DNA of 64,000 nucleotides. Origin: Haloarcula halophila. GTDB lineage: Archaea; Halobacteriota; Halobacteria; Halobacteriales; Haloarculaceae. Position numbers and translations under genes: made by a program. Of the stretch, positions 8,461-16,340 are shown piece by piece. Position 1 is the stretch's first letter. Every line of letters begins with the position of its first letter. The stretch lies in assembly GCF_029278565.1 (NCBI RefSeq), contig NZ_CP119559.1:2852001-2916000 (forward strand), written 5' to 3'. The notes under the pieces are model-generated. The model saw only the letters and a program-made list of their open reading frames with translations, ran no database searches and was not told where the DNA came from.

Positions 8461-10231
8461 CTCCCAGTCGGTCGATGACGAAGAAACTCACGCTCGTGAC
8501 CGCGAGCAAGACCACGCCCATCGCCGTCGCCGGCCCCAGCCGCCGGCCGATGAACCGCTCGATGGCGATGGGCATCGTGAACTGGCTCGTCCCGGTCGCC
8601 AGTACGACCGTCGCGGAGAACTCGCCGATCGAGAGCGCGACGGCGAAGGCCGCCCCGGCGACGACGGCCGGCCAGACCAGCGGCAGTTCGACGTCGATCA
8701 GCGTCCGCGCCCGCGGTGCCCCCAGGGCGCGTGCGGACTCGACGAGCGACTGGTCTAAGCTGTCCAGTTCCGGCCCGACGGTCCGGACGACGAAGGGGTA
8801 GCCGCCGACGGCGTGTGCGCCGACGATCGCCAGCGCGCCGCCGACGGCAAGCCGCGTGTCGCCGATCTCGACACCGAAGACCAGCCCGCGGAGCAGGCCG
8901 AGGCCGACGACGATCCCCGAGACCGACAGCGGGGCCATCGCCAGCGCGTCGACGAGTTTCCGGCCCCGGTAGTCCCGGGTCGTCAGCACGGCCACGACCA
9001 CGCCCATCGGCAGCGCGATCAGCAGCGACGCCGCGGCGAACAGCACGGAGTTGACCACGGCGTCCCAGGGCTTGACCTGGAACGCCGCGCCGGTCGCCTG
9101 TCGGCGCAGGAGGAACTGATAGTGGGTCAGCGTCAGCCCGTCCGGGCCGGTGACACTCGCCAGCAGCATGCTCGCGATGGGGCCGACGAACACCGCCAGC
9201 GCGAGCACGGCGTAGGCGGCGAGTCCCAGACGAGGAACCGTCTCTCGGAGGGACCAGCGGTCGGGAACGAGGGGCTTCCGCGGGAGCGGGTCGCCGCCGC
9301 TACGCTGGACGGTGTTGCGGGCCTCGTACCGGAGATAGGCGTACAACAGCCCCAGCGAGATGCCCAGTTCGATCAGCGCGAGCGCCGCCGCCTCGGCGTA
9401 GTCGAACTCGCCGACGAGCCGATAGACGAACACCTCGACGGTCGCCAGTTGGTAGCCGCCGAGCGCGAGCACGATGGGGAACGTGCTGAAGGTGAACACG
9501 AACGTCAGCGCGGCCCCCATCAGGACCGCCGGATACAGTTGCGGCGCGACGACGTCCCGGAAGGCTCGCAGCGGGCTCGCACCGAGGCTACGGGCCGTCT
9601 CGACCGCGCTGGCGTCGACCGACTCCCAGGCGGCCGTCGTCACGCGGGCCACCAGCGGCGCGTTGTAGAACGCGTGGGCGATGATCACCGCCTCCAGGGT
9701 GAACAGCAACTCGACTCGCTGGAGTCCCGCTGCGGTCAGAACGCCGTTCAGCGTCCCGTTCCGGCCGAACGTGGCGACGAAGCCGACCGCGACCATCATC
9801 GACGGCAGGACGAACGGGAGGATCGTCAGCGACCGCAGCGTCCGCCGGCCGGGGAACTCGTAGCGGGCGAGCAGGTAGGCCGCCGGCAGACCGAGCGCCA
9901 CGCTCGCGACCGACGAGACCGCGGCCTGGTAGGCGGTGAAGCCGACGATGCCGAGCCGCCGGTCCGGCGAGAGCGTGGCGCGGGCGACCGCCGCCGGCGA
10001 GTCCCCGGTCAGCAACCGCGCGGGCTCGCCGAAGTAGAACGGGTCCGAGAGCATCGTCCAGAACACCGACAGCGTCAGCCGGCCGTCGACGAAGATACTG
10101 TCGACGAAGACCGTCGAGATCGGGTAGTAGAACAGGACGACGAGGACGAGCAGGGTTCCGGCAGCCAGCGCAGGCAGCGCCCGTCGGTCGAACTGCCGCC
10201 GGATCGCCTGCCGGAGCCCCGGTTTTCCCAT
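8441..10231 (-). CDS. ABC transporter permease, two permease domains fused in one chain
   Basis: This 596-residue integral membrane protein carries two BPD_transp_1 units, so one chain supplies both channel halves. The two cytoplasmic coupling (EAA) loops are visible as ARSLGASPLRAFRDVV (first half) and ESARALGAPRARTLIDVE (second half). About 12 hydrophobic segments are evident. The ATG at 10231 precedes a basic segment (KPGLRQAIRRQFDRR) and the first helix; a longer frame upstream is not hydrophobic and runs into the divergent gene. Fused permeases of this kind occur in thiamine (ThiP) and ferric-iron (FbpB/SfuB) importers. No substrate-binding protein lies beside it. Confidence 0.92.
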   Translation of the reverse strand: MGKPGLRQAIRRQFDRRALPALAAGTLLVLVVLFYYPISTVFVDSIFVDGRLTLSVFWTMLSDPFYFGEPARLLTGDSPAAVARATLSPDRRLGIVGFTAYQAAVSSVASVALGLPAAYLLARYEFPGRRTLRSLTILPFVLPSMMVAVGFVATFGRNGTLNGVLTAAGLQRVELLFTLEAVIIAHAFYNAPLVARVTTAAWESVDASAVETARSLGASPLRAFRDVVAPQLYPAVLMGAALTFVFTFSTFPIVLALGGYQLATVEVFVYRLVGEFDYAEAAALALIELGISLGLLYAYLRYEARNTVQRSGGDPLPRKPLVPDRWSLRETVPRLGLAAYAVLALAVFVGPIASMLLASVTGPDGLTLTHYQFLLRRQATGAAFQVKPWDAVVNSVLFAAASLLIALPMGVVVAVLTTRDYRGRKLVDALAMAPLSVSGIVVGLGLLRGLVFGVEIGDTRLAVGGALAIVGAHAVGGYPFVVRTVGPELDSLDQSLVESARALGAPRARTLIDVELPLVWPAVVAGAAFAVALSIGEFSATVVLATGTSQFTMPIAIERFIGRRLGPATAMGVVLLAVTSVSFFVIDRLGGEDVGF

Positions 10232-10327
10232 CACCCGGTGGTCAAACCTAGTGGTACTTAGCTCCCGCGTTCCCCTGCCATCGACTACGGGACAACAGTA
10301 TTGTCGCCGCGGAGAGAACGGACGCGT

Positions 10328-10816
10328 ATGTCCGACAGCAGCCGGTCGGAACACGGCGTTCGCCGACGATTCGCCGACGCGCTCTGGCGGCGACACGCGA
10401 ACCCGCTGAGTGGGTGGTACCGGGCCGTCGTCCTCCCGCTCCTGTTGTACGGTATCTACACCCGCCGGCCACGGCTCGTCGTCGCCGCGTTGACCTTTAC
10501 CGTCGTCAATCCGGTCCTGTTCCCGCCGCCGGAAGACGCCGACGCCTGGATGACGCGGGTCGTCCTCGGCGAGCGGATGTACTACCGCCACCGCGAGGGC
10601 CGTCGACCCGTCGACCTCCTCAACTACGTGAACGGGCCGGTCAGTGCCTACGCAGTGTACGCCGCCTATCGACGACAGCCGCTACGGACGGCCGCCGCGA
10701 CGGTCCTCTCGATGGTGCTGAAATTCGCCTTCGTCGCGTCCGTGGCGCGCTACTACGAGCAGAACCGCGGGCAGTATCCCGAAGCAGTCCCCGATTTCGA
10801 CCGACGGTCGCCATAG
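10328..10816 (+). CDS. Membrane protein, DUF6653-like (tentative)
   Basis: A 162-residue protein with an N-terminal basic segment (FADALWRRHANPLSGWYR, about 16-33) and about four hydrophobic helices; a conserved-looking loop holds FPPPEDADAWMTRVVLGER. The HANPLSGW motif resembles a small family I remember as DUF6653, but I cannot check this. The ATG at 10328 is preferred over a longer in-frame start. It is divergent from the ABC permease with 96 nt between starts. No known function. Confidence 0.65.
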   Translation: MSDSSRSEHGVRRRFADALWRRHANPLSGWYRAVVLPLLLYGIYTRRPRLVVAALTFTVVNPVLFPPPEDADAWMTRVVLGERMYYRHREGRRPVDLLNYVNGPVSAYAVYAAYRRQPLRTAAATVLSMVLKFAFVASVARYYEQNRGQYPEAVPDFDRRSP

Positions 10817-10897
10817 TAACTTCGGGCGGACCGCCCGGAGTCTCGCAGCGACGGCGACAGTTCGCCACGCGATGTTCACCGTCTTGCTGTTCGTCGA

Positions 10898-11257
10898 TCA
10901 GACGCCCACCAGTAGTGCGGCGTTGTGGACGACGACGGCGACCGTGACGAGCGCGAACAACCCCAGGAAGACGGCCGCGTTCCGGTCCGAAAGCAGTGCC
11001 CACCCGCCGACGAGCCACACCATCGCCCCGAACTTCACGAGCCACAGGCCGGCGAGCCCGAACTCCGCGAGCAGCGTCGCCACGACGAGGTTCCCTTCCT
11101 CGAATCCACTGGCCAGCCCGATCATCGTCAGCAGGATATCCGCGGTCGTCGCGGCGAGGATCACTCCCCACAGAGCCGTGTGGGTTCGGGTCATCCGCCG
11201 TTCCCGCCGGAGCGTGAACAGCGACCCGCTGTCGTCCGATGGGGGTCCCGTCATCAT
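10898..11257 (-). CDS. DUF5658-like membrane protein
   Basis: A 119-residue protein starting at tandem ATGs (11257 and 11254). About four transmembrane helices follow a charged start (LRRERRMTRTHTALWG). The first helix contains TTADILLTMIGLASGFEEGN, the pattern I associate with DUF5658, in which a helix with a conserved Asp is followed by GxxEGNP/L. A Lys in the middle helix (LWLVKFGAM) is also typical. No role is known for this family. It is divergent from the deaminase gene. Confidence 0.7.
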   Translation of the reverse strand: MMTGPPSDDSGSLFTLRRERRMTRTHTALWGVILAATTADILLTMIGLASGFEEGNLVVATLLAEFGLAGLWLVKFGAMVWLVGGWALLSDRNAAVFLGLFALVTVAVVVHNAALLVGV

Positions 11258-11375
11258 CTGTGCCAGGGTGTGAACGGGCAAAAACGCTGTGTCCACTCCA
11301 GGACGGCCGGAGACGTGTCGCGTCCGCGGGCGTGGGGACCGTGAGACGTTTGCCCGTCCCGCCCGAGGTCCGGGT

Positions 11376-11837
11376 ATGCCCGTCGACTTCGATGCGTTCG
11401 ACCACGACGCCCACATGGCCAAAGCGTTCGTCCGTGCCCGCGTCGCAGCCGAACGCGGTGATCGACCATTCGGGTCGGTCCTCGTCCGGGACGACGAGAT
11501 CGTCATGGAGGCGTCGAACCGCGTCGTCACCGAGGACGACGTTCGGCGTCATCCCGAGCTAGAGCTCGCAACGCGTGCCATCCAGGAGCTGACCGTCGAG
11601 GAACGCGCCGAGACAGTGATGTACACGAGCACGGAGCCGTGTCCGATGTGTGCCGGCGGCATCAGACACGCGGGGCTGGGCCGGGTCGTCTACAGCGTGG
11701 GTGGCGACGAGATCGGCGAGTTCACCGACCAGGGTGCGCCCGTCCGCTCGGCGGCCATCCTCGACGGTGTCACCGAGGTCGTCGGCCCACACAGCAACGC
11801 CGCCGGGCGGGAGATCCACGAGCGCTACGACTGGTAG
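11376..11837 (+). CDS. Nucleoside/base deaminase (cytidine deaminase-like fold)
   Basis: A 153-residue zinc deaminase of the CMP/dCMP-guanine deaminase type. Zinc ligands and the proton shuttle appear as HPELE (about 63-67) and TEPCPMCAGGIR (about 87-98). The first motif reads H-P-E where H-A-E is more usual; His and Glu, the catalytic pair, are kept. The C-terminus ends HERYDW. It could deaminate guanine, cytosine, a nucleoside or tRNA adenosine; its small size and lack of RNA-binding features favour a free base or nucleoside (inference). The stop is 2 nt from the stop of a convergent 51-residue ORF. Confidence 0.85.
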   Translation: MPVDFDAFDHDAHMAKAFVRARVAAERGDRPFGSVLVRDDEIVMEASNRVVTEDDVRRHPELELATRAIQELTVEERAETVMYTSTEPCPMCAGGIRHAGLGRVVYSVGGDEIGEFTDQGAPVRSAAILDGVTEVVGPHSNAAGREIHERYDW

Positions 11838-11838
11838 C

Positions 11839-11994
11839 TCACCGTTTCCACTCGTAGAACCACCACGAGCCTCCGAGCAACAGGAGTCCGGCCCCGAGCG
11901 CAGAGGTCGCCGGCTCCGGAATCACGAACAGGACGGCACCGATGAGCCCCATCGTTGCTGGACCGATGTCGTCGAAATACGCTTCGAGTCCCAT
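11839..11994 (-). CDS. 51-residue hydrophobic hairpin protein with a PEP-CTERM-like end
   Basis: The ATG at 11994 opens a 51-codon frame beginning MGLEAYFDDIGPATMG. Two hydrophobic stretches (about 13-24 and 28-45) are joined by IPEPATSA, and the end is WWFYEWKR. The Pro-Glu-Pro turn followed by a helix and a basic tail resembles a PEP-CTERM sorting signal, but the whole protein is hardly longer than the signal. A simple two-helix membrane protein is the safer reading. It fills the gap between the deaminase and AIM24 genes and its stop nearly abuts the deaminase stop. Confidence 0.6.
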   Translation of the reverse strand: MGLEAYFDDIGPATMGLIGAVLFVIPEPATSALGAGLLLLGGSWWFYEWKR

Positions 11995-12140
11995 AGCTGT
12001 CCGTACACGCGACCGGAGTAAAGTAGTTCCTCTTCGACAGATGTGGCCGTCGCGATACTATCAGTCAGGTAGTATATCGCCACTGGTATGCTCCGTCGGA
12101 GTGTACCGGCCATCCGGAGCCGATCGGCTCTGTGTGTACC

Positions 12141-12803
12141 ATGGAATCCGAGGACTTCATCGACGCGAACGACCCCGAAGCGGGTACCGACCGGTTCAGT
12201 CTCGAAAACAGCAAACTCCTCGCCATCGAGGTCGACGAGCCGGTGTTCGCGAAGGTCGGCGCGATGGTCGCCTACACTGGAGCAGTATCGTTTACCGGGA
12301 AGTCGTCGGCCGAAGGCGGGATAACCGGCTTCCTGAAGGACGCGGCGACGAGCGAAGGGACCGACGTGATGCAGGCCGAGGGCAGCGGGACGCTCTACGT
12401 GGCCGACGGTGCGAAGGAGATCCAGGTGCTCGATCTCGACGAGGGCGAGACGATCTCGGTCAACGGCGACGACGTCCTCGCCTTCGAGGACCGCGTCGAC
12501 TACGAGATCAGTACCATCGACAGTCTCGCCGGCTCCTCGACGGGCGGGCTCACGAACGTCTTCCTGGAGGGGCCGGGCCAGATCGCGATCACCACTCACG
12601 GTGACCCGATCGTCCTGGAACCGCCGGTGACGACGGACCCGGCGGCGACCGTCGCCTGGAGCGGGACCGCCGCTCCCACCAGTAGCGTCAACCGGAGCCT
12701 CTCGGATATGGTCGGGCAGTCCTCCGGCGAGACCTATCAACTGGCCTTCGAGGGAACGGAGGGGTTCGTCGTCGTCCAGCCCTTCGAAGAACGACAGCCC
12801 TGA
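12141..12803 (+). CDS. AIM24 family protein
   Basis: A 220-residue protein with the AIM24/TerD-like beta-rich fold: FSLENSKLLAIEVDEPVFAKVGAMVAY near the start, a GSGTLYVAD strand, then LDEGETISVNGDDVLAFE (about 97-114) and FLEGPGQIAITTHG. A GTG 9 nt upstream is an alternative start. The family is found from archaea to mitochondria; in yeast the protein helps inner-membrane organisation, but no biochemical activity is established for archaeal members. It follows the small hairpin protein divergently and is convergent with the coiled-coil gene (1-2 nt between stops). Confidence 0.85.
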   Translation: MESEDFIDANDPEAGTDRFSLENSKLLAIEVDEPVFAKVGAMVAYTGAVSFTGKSSAEGGITGFLKDAATSEGTDVMQAEGSGTLYVADGAKEIQVLDLDEGETISVNGDDVLAFEDRVDYEISTIDSLAGSSTGGLTNVFLEGPGQIAITTHGDPIVLEPPVTTDPAATVAWSGTAAPTSSVNRSLSDMVGQSSGETYQLAFEGTEGFVVVQPFEERQP

Positions 12804-12804
12804 G

Positions 12805-13524
12805 TCACACCCGTCCGGCAGCGGCGGCGAGGTTCACCGAGAGGCCAAACAGGAGCAACACCGTGATTGCGGCGTAGTTCAGGGTCGCGGCCGCCGGGGC
12901 GAACAACGTCGGAAGCGCCCCGGTCTGCATCGCGATGACGTTGGCGACGGCACCCACGACGAGGACGAGACCGATCAGGCCCAGCGACACGCCACGAAGC
13001 GCGCCGAGTCGGCCACCACCCGAACCGAACTCCTGTGCTTCGAGTGCGGCCGTAACCGACGATTCGACCTGTTCTCCCAACTGTTCTTCGAGTTCGCCGA
13101 GCTGATCGCCGACGTACGCTTCGAGTGTCTGGGCCTCCCGGTCGAGTTCCGCTGCCCGCTCGTCGAGTTCGCGCTCGCGCTCGTTGAGGGCGGTCCGCCG
13201 GTCTTCGAGGTTCGACTCGAACTCGGCGAGTTCGGCTTCCTTGTCGTCGAGTTCTTCGCGGAGATCGACGGTCTGTTCGCGCCGTTTGAGCGTCTCCTCC
13301 TCCTGCTGGTCGAGTTCACGCTCGCGCTGATCGAGTTCCTGTGCCCGCTGGTCGAGTTCGCGTTCACGCTGTTCGAGGCGCTGTTCCCACTCGTTGAGGC
13401 GTTCCTCCCGCTCGATGCTCTGGCCGCCACCTGTCCCGGGATCGTCGGCCGGATGGTCGGTCTCTTCGGTCCCGCCGCCGGCATCGAACGGGAGATCGTC
13501 CTGTGGGTCGTTGTCGTCGCTCAT
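12805..13524 (-). CDS. Coiled-coil protein with two C-terminal transmembrane helices
   Basis: This 239-residue protein starts with an acidic Gly/Asp-rich tail (1-45), then a long heptad coiled coil (about 48-165) with near-perfect repeats of the type QRERELDQRAQELDQ. Two hydrophobic helices follow (about 180-202 and 212-235), the last ending NLAAAAGRV. The layout suggests a membrane-anchored rod in the cytoplasm. The ATG at 13524 is chosen because an upstream in-frame start adds only basic residues. Function unknown; convergent with AIM24. Confidence 0.75.
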   Translation of the reverse strand: MSDDNDPQDDLPFDAGGGTEETDHPADDPGTGGGQSIEREERLNEWEQRLEQRERELDQRAQELDQRERELDQQEEETLKRREQTVDLREELDDKEAELAEFESNLEDRRTALNERERELDERAAELDREAQTLEAYVGDQLGELEEQLGEQVESSVTAALEAQEFGSGGGRLGALRGVSLGLIGLVLVVGAVANVIAMQTGALPTLFAPAAATLNYAAITVLLLFGLSVNLAAAAGRV

Positions 13525-13732
13525 GTCCGTTCTGGATGGAATGTCGACACCACGACACAAGTAGCTTGTTGCTCGTGAGATCGCACGTTCACACGAGACA
13601 ACGAGGGACGACGATCCGGCCCGTATATCGCCGCTATCGCTCGCTCAGGCAGTTATCGGCGCAGTATCGGCCACTTCCGGAGCGTCTCAGCGACAGGATC
13701 TCGACTCCAGAAGCGCGAAGCGAAAGGGACGG

Positions 13733-14119
13733 CTACTGATCGGATGCTTCGTCGAGAAGCACGATCGCACCGCCGAGAAGAGCGACGTTCTTGAGGAAGT
13801 TGATCTTGTTCCCCTGGCGTTCCTTCCCGTCCATCGTCCAGTAGTTGTGGATGAACGGCGTCGTCCCGAGGAAGAACACGATCAGTGCGCCGGCCGATGC
13901 CCGCGGGAACTTCCAGAGAACGATGCCGAGGTTCGCGACGAAGAGCATGCCGGTGACGAACGGGACGAGGACGTCCGGCATCGGGACGCCTTTCTCTTCG
14001 GCGATGGCGACGCGCTTGTCGTTGTTCCTGAACCCGTCGACGGCCATGTACGCCAGGATGCCGCCGTACAGTGCCCGCCCCAGACGCGACGGTGCGGGTG
14101 CCGACTCGGACTCCGTCAT
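13733..14119 (-). CDS. DoxX-like small membrane protein
   Basis: A 128-residue protein with about four helices. It contains GGILAYMAVDGFRNN, a loop with KGVPMPDVLVPFVTGMLFV, and FIHNYWTMDGKERQGNKINF. The last two elements match the DoxX pattern (Pro-rich loop, then an H-x-x-W/F...K...N-F segment before the final helix). DoxX-type proteins are often linked to quinone or thiol redox enzymes; the role here is open. Its start overlaps the stop of the BNR-repeat gene by 4 nt (ATGA), placing it second in a two-gene operon under the operator at 15198-15217. Confidence 0.8.
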   Translation of the reverse strand: MTESESAPAPSRLGRALYGGILAYMAVDGFRNNDKRVAIAEEKGVPMPDVLVPFVTGMLFVANLGIVLWKFPRASAGALIVFFLGTTPFIHNYWTMDGKERQGNKINFLKNVALLGGAIVLLDEASDQ

Positions 14120-15168
14120 GGTTCCACCGCCTCGATACGACTGACGTTCGTCGGAACCTGCCCGACCGTCTCGTACTCGCCGGCGTCCGTCCGACGCATG
14201 ATCCGCCCTTCGACATCGTCGCGCTGGTCCGGCACGTCGAAGAGTCCGGAGCCACAGACGACGGTCCCGTCGTAGACGTCCCACGTCTCGACGACCTCGT
14301 GGGGTTCGCCCGGGAACGAGACACGTTCGAAGTCCCGACCGAAGTTCGTCGATTCGAACAGCGCAACCTCGTGGTCGTCGTCGACCCACGCCGGTGGTGC
14401 CTCCTCGCCCCCGCAGAAGAACACGGTTCCGTCGTGGACGAAGACGCGCCGGATGTACGAGAAGTCGTTACCGTGGTCGAGCCGTGTCCAGGTGTCTCCG
14501 GCGTCTGTCGTCCGGTAGAGTCCCCCTTCGCCGACAGCGTGGCCGAGGCCGAGGTTCTCCAGATCGTGGTCGAGATAGCCGGTCGTCGCGAGCCAGACGT
14601 CCTCGGAGATCGGGAGCACTTGATGGACGTCGTCGACGATGGTGTCGCGTCGATCCGTCCACGTCTGGCCGCCGTCGTCGCTCAGGTGGATCCCGCCCGC
14701 CTCGACGCCGGCGATCAACTGTTCCGGTCGCCCCGGGACGACTTCGAGTGCACGGAGCCGGGCGTAGTGTGGGTCGATCGGTGACTCCCAGTGACCCCGC
14801 GACGGGAGGTCCCGGAACCCCTTCAACTCGGACCACGTCTCCCCGCCGTCGACGGACCGGAAGATGTACGGGTCGTTCGTTCCGGCGTAGAGCGCTCCGT
14901 CCGCCGTCGCCAGCACCGACCAGACCTCGCTCTGTCCGGCGTGCCAGAACCGGTCGCCGAGCGGGACACCGAGGTCGTCCCACGTCCGTCCCCCGTCCAG
15001 CGAGCGGTACGCCCCCGTCGACGACGCGACGAACACGCCCTCCGTGTGGTCCCACGACTCGACCGCGGTCACGACCTCGCAATCGAGGACGCGTTCGAGG
15101 TCGCCGGAGTCGAACGGCACGTCCTCGGTCCGGTACAGACCGTCATCTGTCCCGATTAACAGTGTCAT
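14116..15168 (-). CDS. BNR-repeat beta-propeller protein, cytoplasmic
   Basis: A 350-residue protein with repeated sialidase-type Asp boxes: RSLDGGRTW (about 59-67), RSVDGGETW, LSDDGGQTW and RTTDAGDTW, spaced about 50-70 residues apart, plus a fifth degenerate one (FESTNFGRDF). This is the signature of a WD40/YVTN/BNR propeller. There is no signal peptide, so it should stay in the cytoplasm. No sialidase catalytic residues are evident; a binding or lactonase-like role is possible. First gene of an operon with DoxX; its promoter has a TATA-like CTTTAGTA 23-30 nt before the ATG, overlapped by the inverted-repeat operator. Confidence 0.8.
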   Translation of the reverse strand: MTLLIGTDDGLYRTEDVPFDSGDLERVLDCEVVTAVESWDHTEGVFVASSTGAYRSLDGGRTWDDLGVPLGDRFWHAGQSEVWSVLATADGALYAGTNDPYIFRSVDGGETWSELKGFRDLPSRGHWESPIDPHYARLRALEVVPGRPEQLIAGVEAGGIHLSDDGGQTWTDRRDTIVDDVHQVLPISEDVWLATTGYLDHDLENLGLGHAVGEGGLYRTTDAGDTWTRLDHGNDFSYIRRVFVHDGTVFFCGGEEAPPAWVDDDHEVALFESTNFGRDFERVSFPGEPHEVVETWDVYDGTVVCGSGLFDVPDQRDDVEGRIMRRTDAGEYETVGQVPTNVSRIEAVEP

Positions 15169-15190
15169 ACGTACCCGAACGGCCGACTCG

Positions 15191-15198
15191 TACTAAAG
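15191..15198 (-). promoter_or_regulatory. TATA-like element of the BNR/DoxX operon
   Basis: On the minus strand CTTTAGTA lies 23-30 nt upstream of the ATG at 15168, the expected position for a leaderless haloarchaeal transcript. Its upstream edge touches the inverted repeat 15198-15217, so a bound repressor would cover the BRE/TATA region. Confidence 0.5.
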
Positions 15199-15217
15199 TT
15201 TTACCAGGCTGTAAAAC
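15198..15217. promoter_or_regulatory. Inverted-repeat operator, probable TetR-family site 1
   Basis: A perfect 7-6-7 palindrome, GTTTTAC-N6-GTAAAAC, lies in the divergent promoter region between the BNR gene (start 15168) and the TatD-like hydrolase gene (start 15291). It shares the core TTTAC-N6-GTAAA with the repeat at 18659-18676 beside the tetR gene. Binding by that TetR is inferred from this match and from the shared position relative to TATA elements. Confidence 0.65.
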
Positions 15218-15290
15218 GCTAAGTGGGAGCGGCGGAAACGGTGAGACGACCGCACACTGCGGGTCGCTCTCTCCCGCACACCAACAGATC

Positions 15291-16292
15291 ATGACCTCAG
15301 CGCACCCGACCAAGCGACCGACAGACGCAGCGCACCTCGACAGCGACATCGAACTCCCGCCGGAACTCCTCAACCTCCCGTGGATCGACATCCACAACCA
15401 CGCACACACGCTCTCGTGGGAAGACCGGGAGCGGTACGCGCTTGCGGGCTGTCGGTCGATGATGATGGTCGCGTCCGGCTACCACTGGACACCCTACAAA
15501 CCAGTCGAGGCCGACGACATCCGGTTCCTCTGGGACGACGCCATCAACCGTCGCGCGGCAATCCAGCGGAATCACTTCTTCGAAGCCAAACTCGGACTCG
15601 GCATCCATACGGGTGTCCGGATCGAAAACCCGGACGAGTTACTGGCGGCGATGGACGCGTACTGCGACCTCGACGAAGTGATCGCGATCGGCGAGACGGG
15701 TGTCACGCCCGCCCAGCACGTGAGTCGCTGGGACGTCGACCACCAGCAAGCGATCGTCCAGGGACAGATGGAACTCGCGGACGAGCACGACCTCCCGGTC
15801 CTCCTGCACACGCCCAACCAGTCCACCGACTCGAAGCGCTCGTATCGGAACGGTATCGGGACGCCGGGATACGAGAAGAACACCGGTCTCGGGGCCGAGC
15901 CCGTGATCGACAGCGACAACCCCGCACTCGACGCGGTCAAGAAGGACGTCGACGCGATGCGTGCCGCCGGGCTGGCCGACCGACAGGTCGTCGCGTCACA
16001 CGCCGACGAGAACAACACCGAGTACCTGATGGAGAACACCGACTGCTACCTGAGTTACACGATCGGGCACTCCTGGCTCATCGGCGTGACCGCGGCCGAG
16101 GTGGCGGACGCGATCGACGAGTACGGCCCGGAGCGGATCATGATCGACACGGACTGTGCGAACGTCCTCAGAACGGACCCGTTCGCGCTGAAACGAGCGA
16201 TCTTCGAGCTGTACCGGTACGGGATCGACGAAGACGCGATCCGGACGGTCGTCCTGGAGAACCCGCGTGACGTCTTCGGGTTCGACGCCTGA
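15291..16292 (+). CDS. TatD-related metal-dependent hydrolase
   Basis: A 333-residue amidohydrolase-superfamily barrel. Metal motifs are DIHNH (His35, His37), an acidic GETG (near 134), LLHTPN (near 172), SHADENN (near 237) and IDTDCAN (near 286), ending with ENPRDVFGF as in TatD proteins. The protein is longer than DNase-type TatD (about 260) and has extra N-terminal residues and a mid insertion, so a small-molecule amide or lactone substrate is as likely as DNA. It is transcribed away from the BNR operon across operator site 1 and converges with the fumarylacetoacetase-family gene. Confidence 0.85.
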   Translation: MTSAHPTKRPTDAAHLDSDIELPPELLNLPWIDIHNHAHTLSWEDRERYALAGCRSMMMVASGYHWTPYKPVEADDIRFLWDDAINRRAAIQRNHFFEAKLGLGIHTGVRIENPDELLAAMDAYCDLDEVIAIGETGVTPAQHVSRWDVDHQQAIVQGQMELADEHDLPVLLHTPNQSTDSKRSYRNGIGTPGYEKNTGLGAEPVIDSDNPALDAVKKDVDAMRAAGLADRQVVASHADENNTEYLMENTDCYLSYTIGHSWLIGVTAAEVADAIDEYGPERIMIDTDCANVLRTDPFALKRAIFELYRYGIDEDAIRTVVLENPRDVFGFDA

Positions 16293-16340
16293 CGGGAGTC
16301 GCCGCCCACAGCAGGGCAACACGACATCGGGTGAGCGCCG

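Noticed and set aside
8813-10261. A 482-codon open frame on the + strand opposite the ABC permease
   Set aside because: Its composition (Arg, Asp, Gln rich, no hydrophobic pattern) is that of the reverse complement of a membrane protein gene in GC-rich DNA; the minus-strand frame has clear permease motifs.
13100-13400. Periodic GAGTTCG-like pattern suggestive of a tandem repeat
   Set aside because: It encodes the heptad coiled coil (Arg-Glu-Leu-Asp units) of the 12805-13524 protein; spacing varies and it is not a CRISPR or satellite.
13525-13732. Possible small gene or RNA between the coiled-coil and DoxX genes
   Set aside because: No ORF with credible composition and no stable fold or conserved box found by eye.
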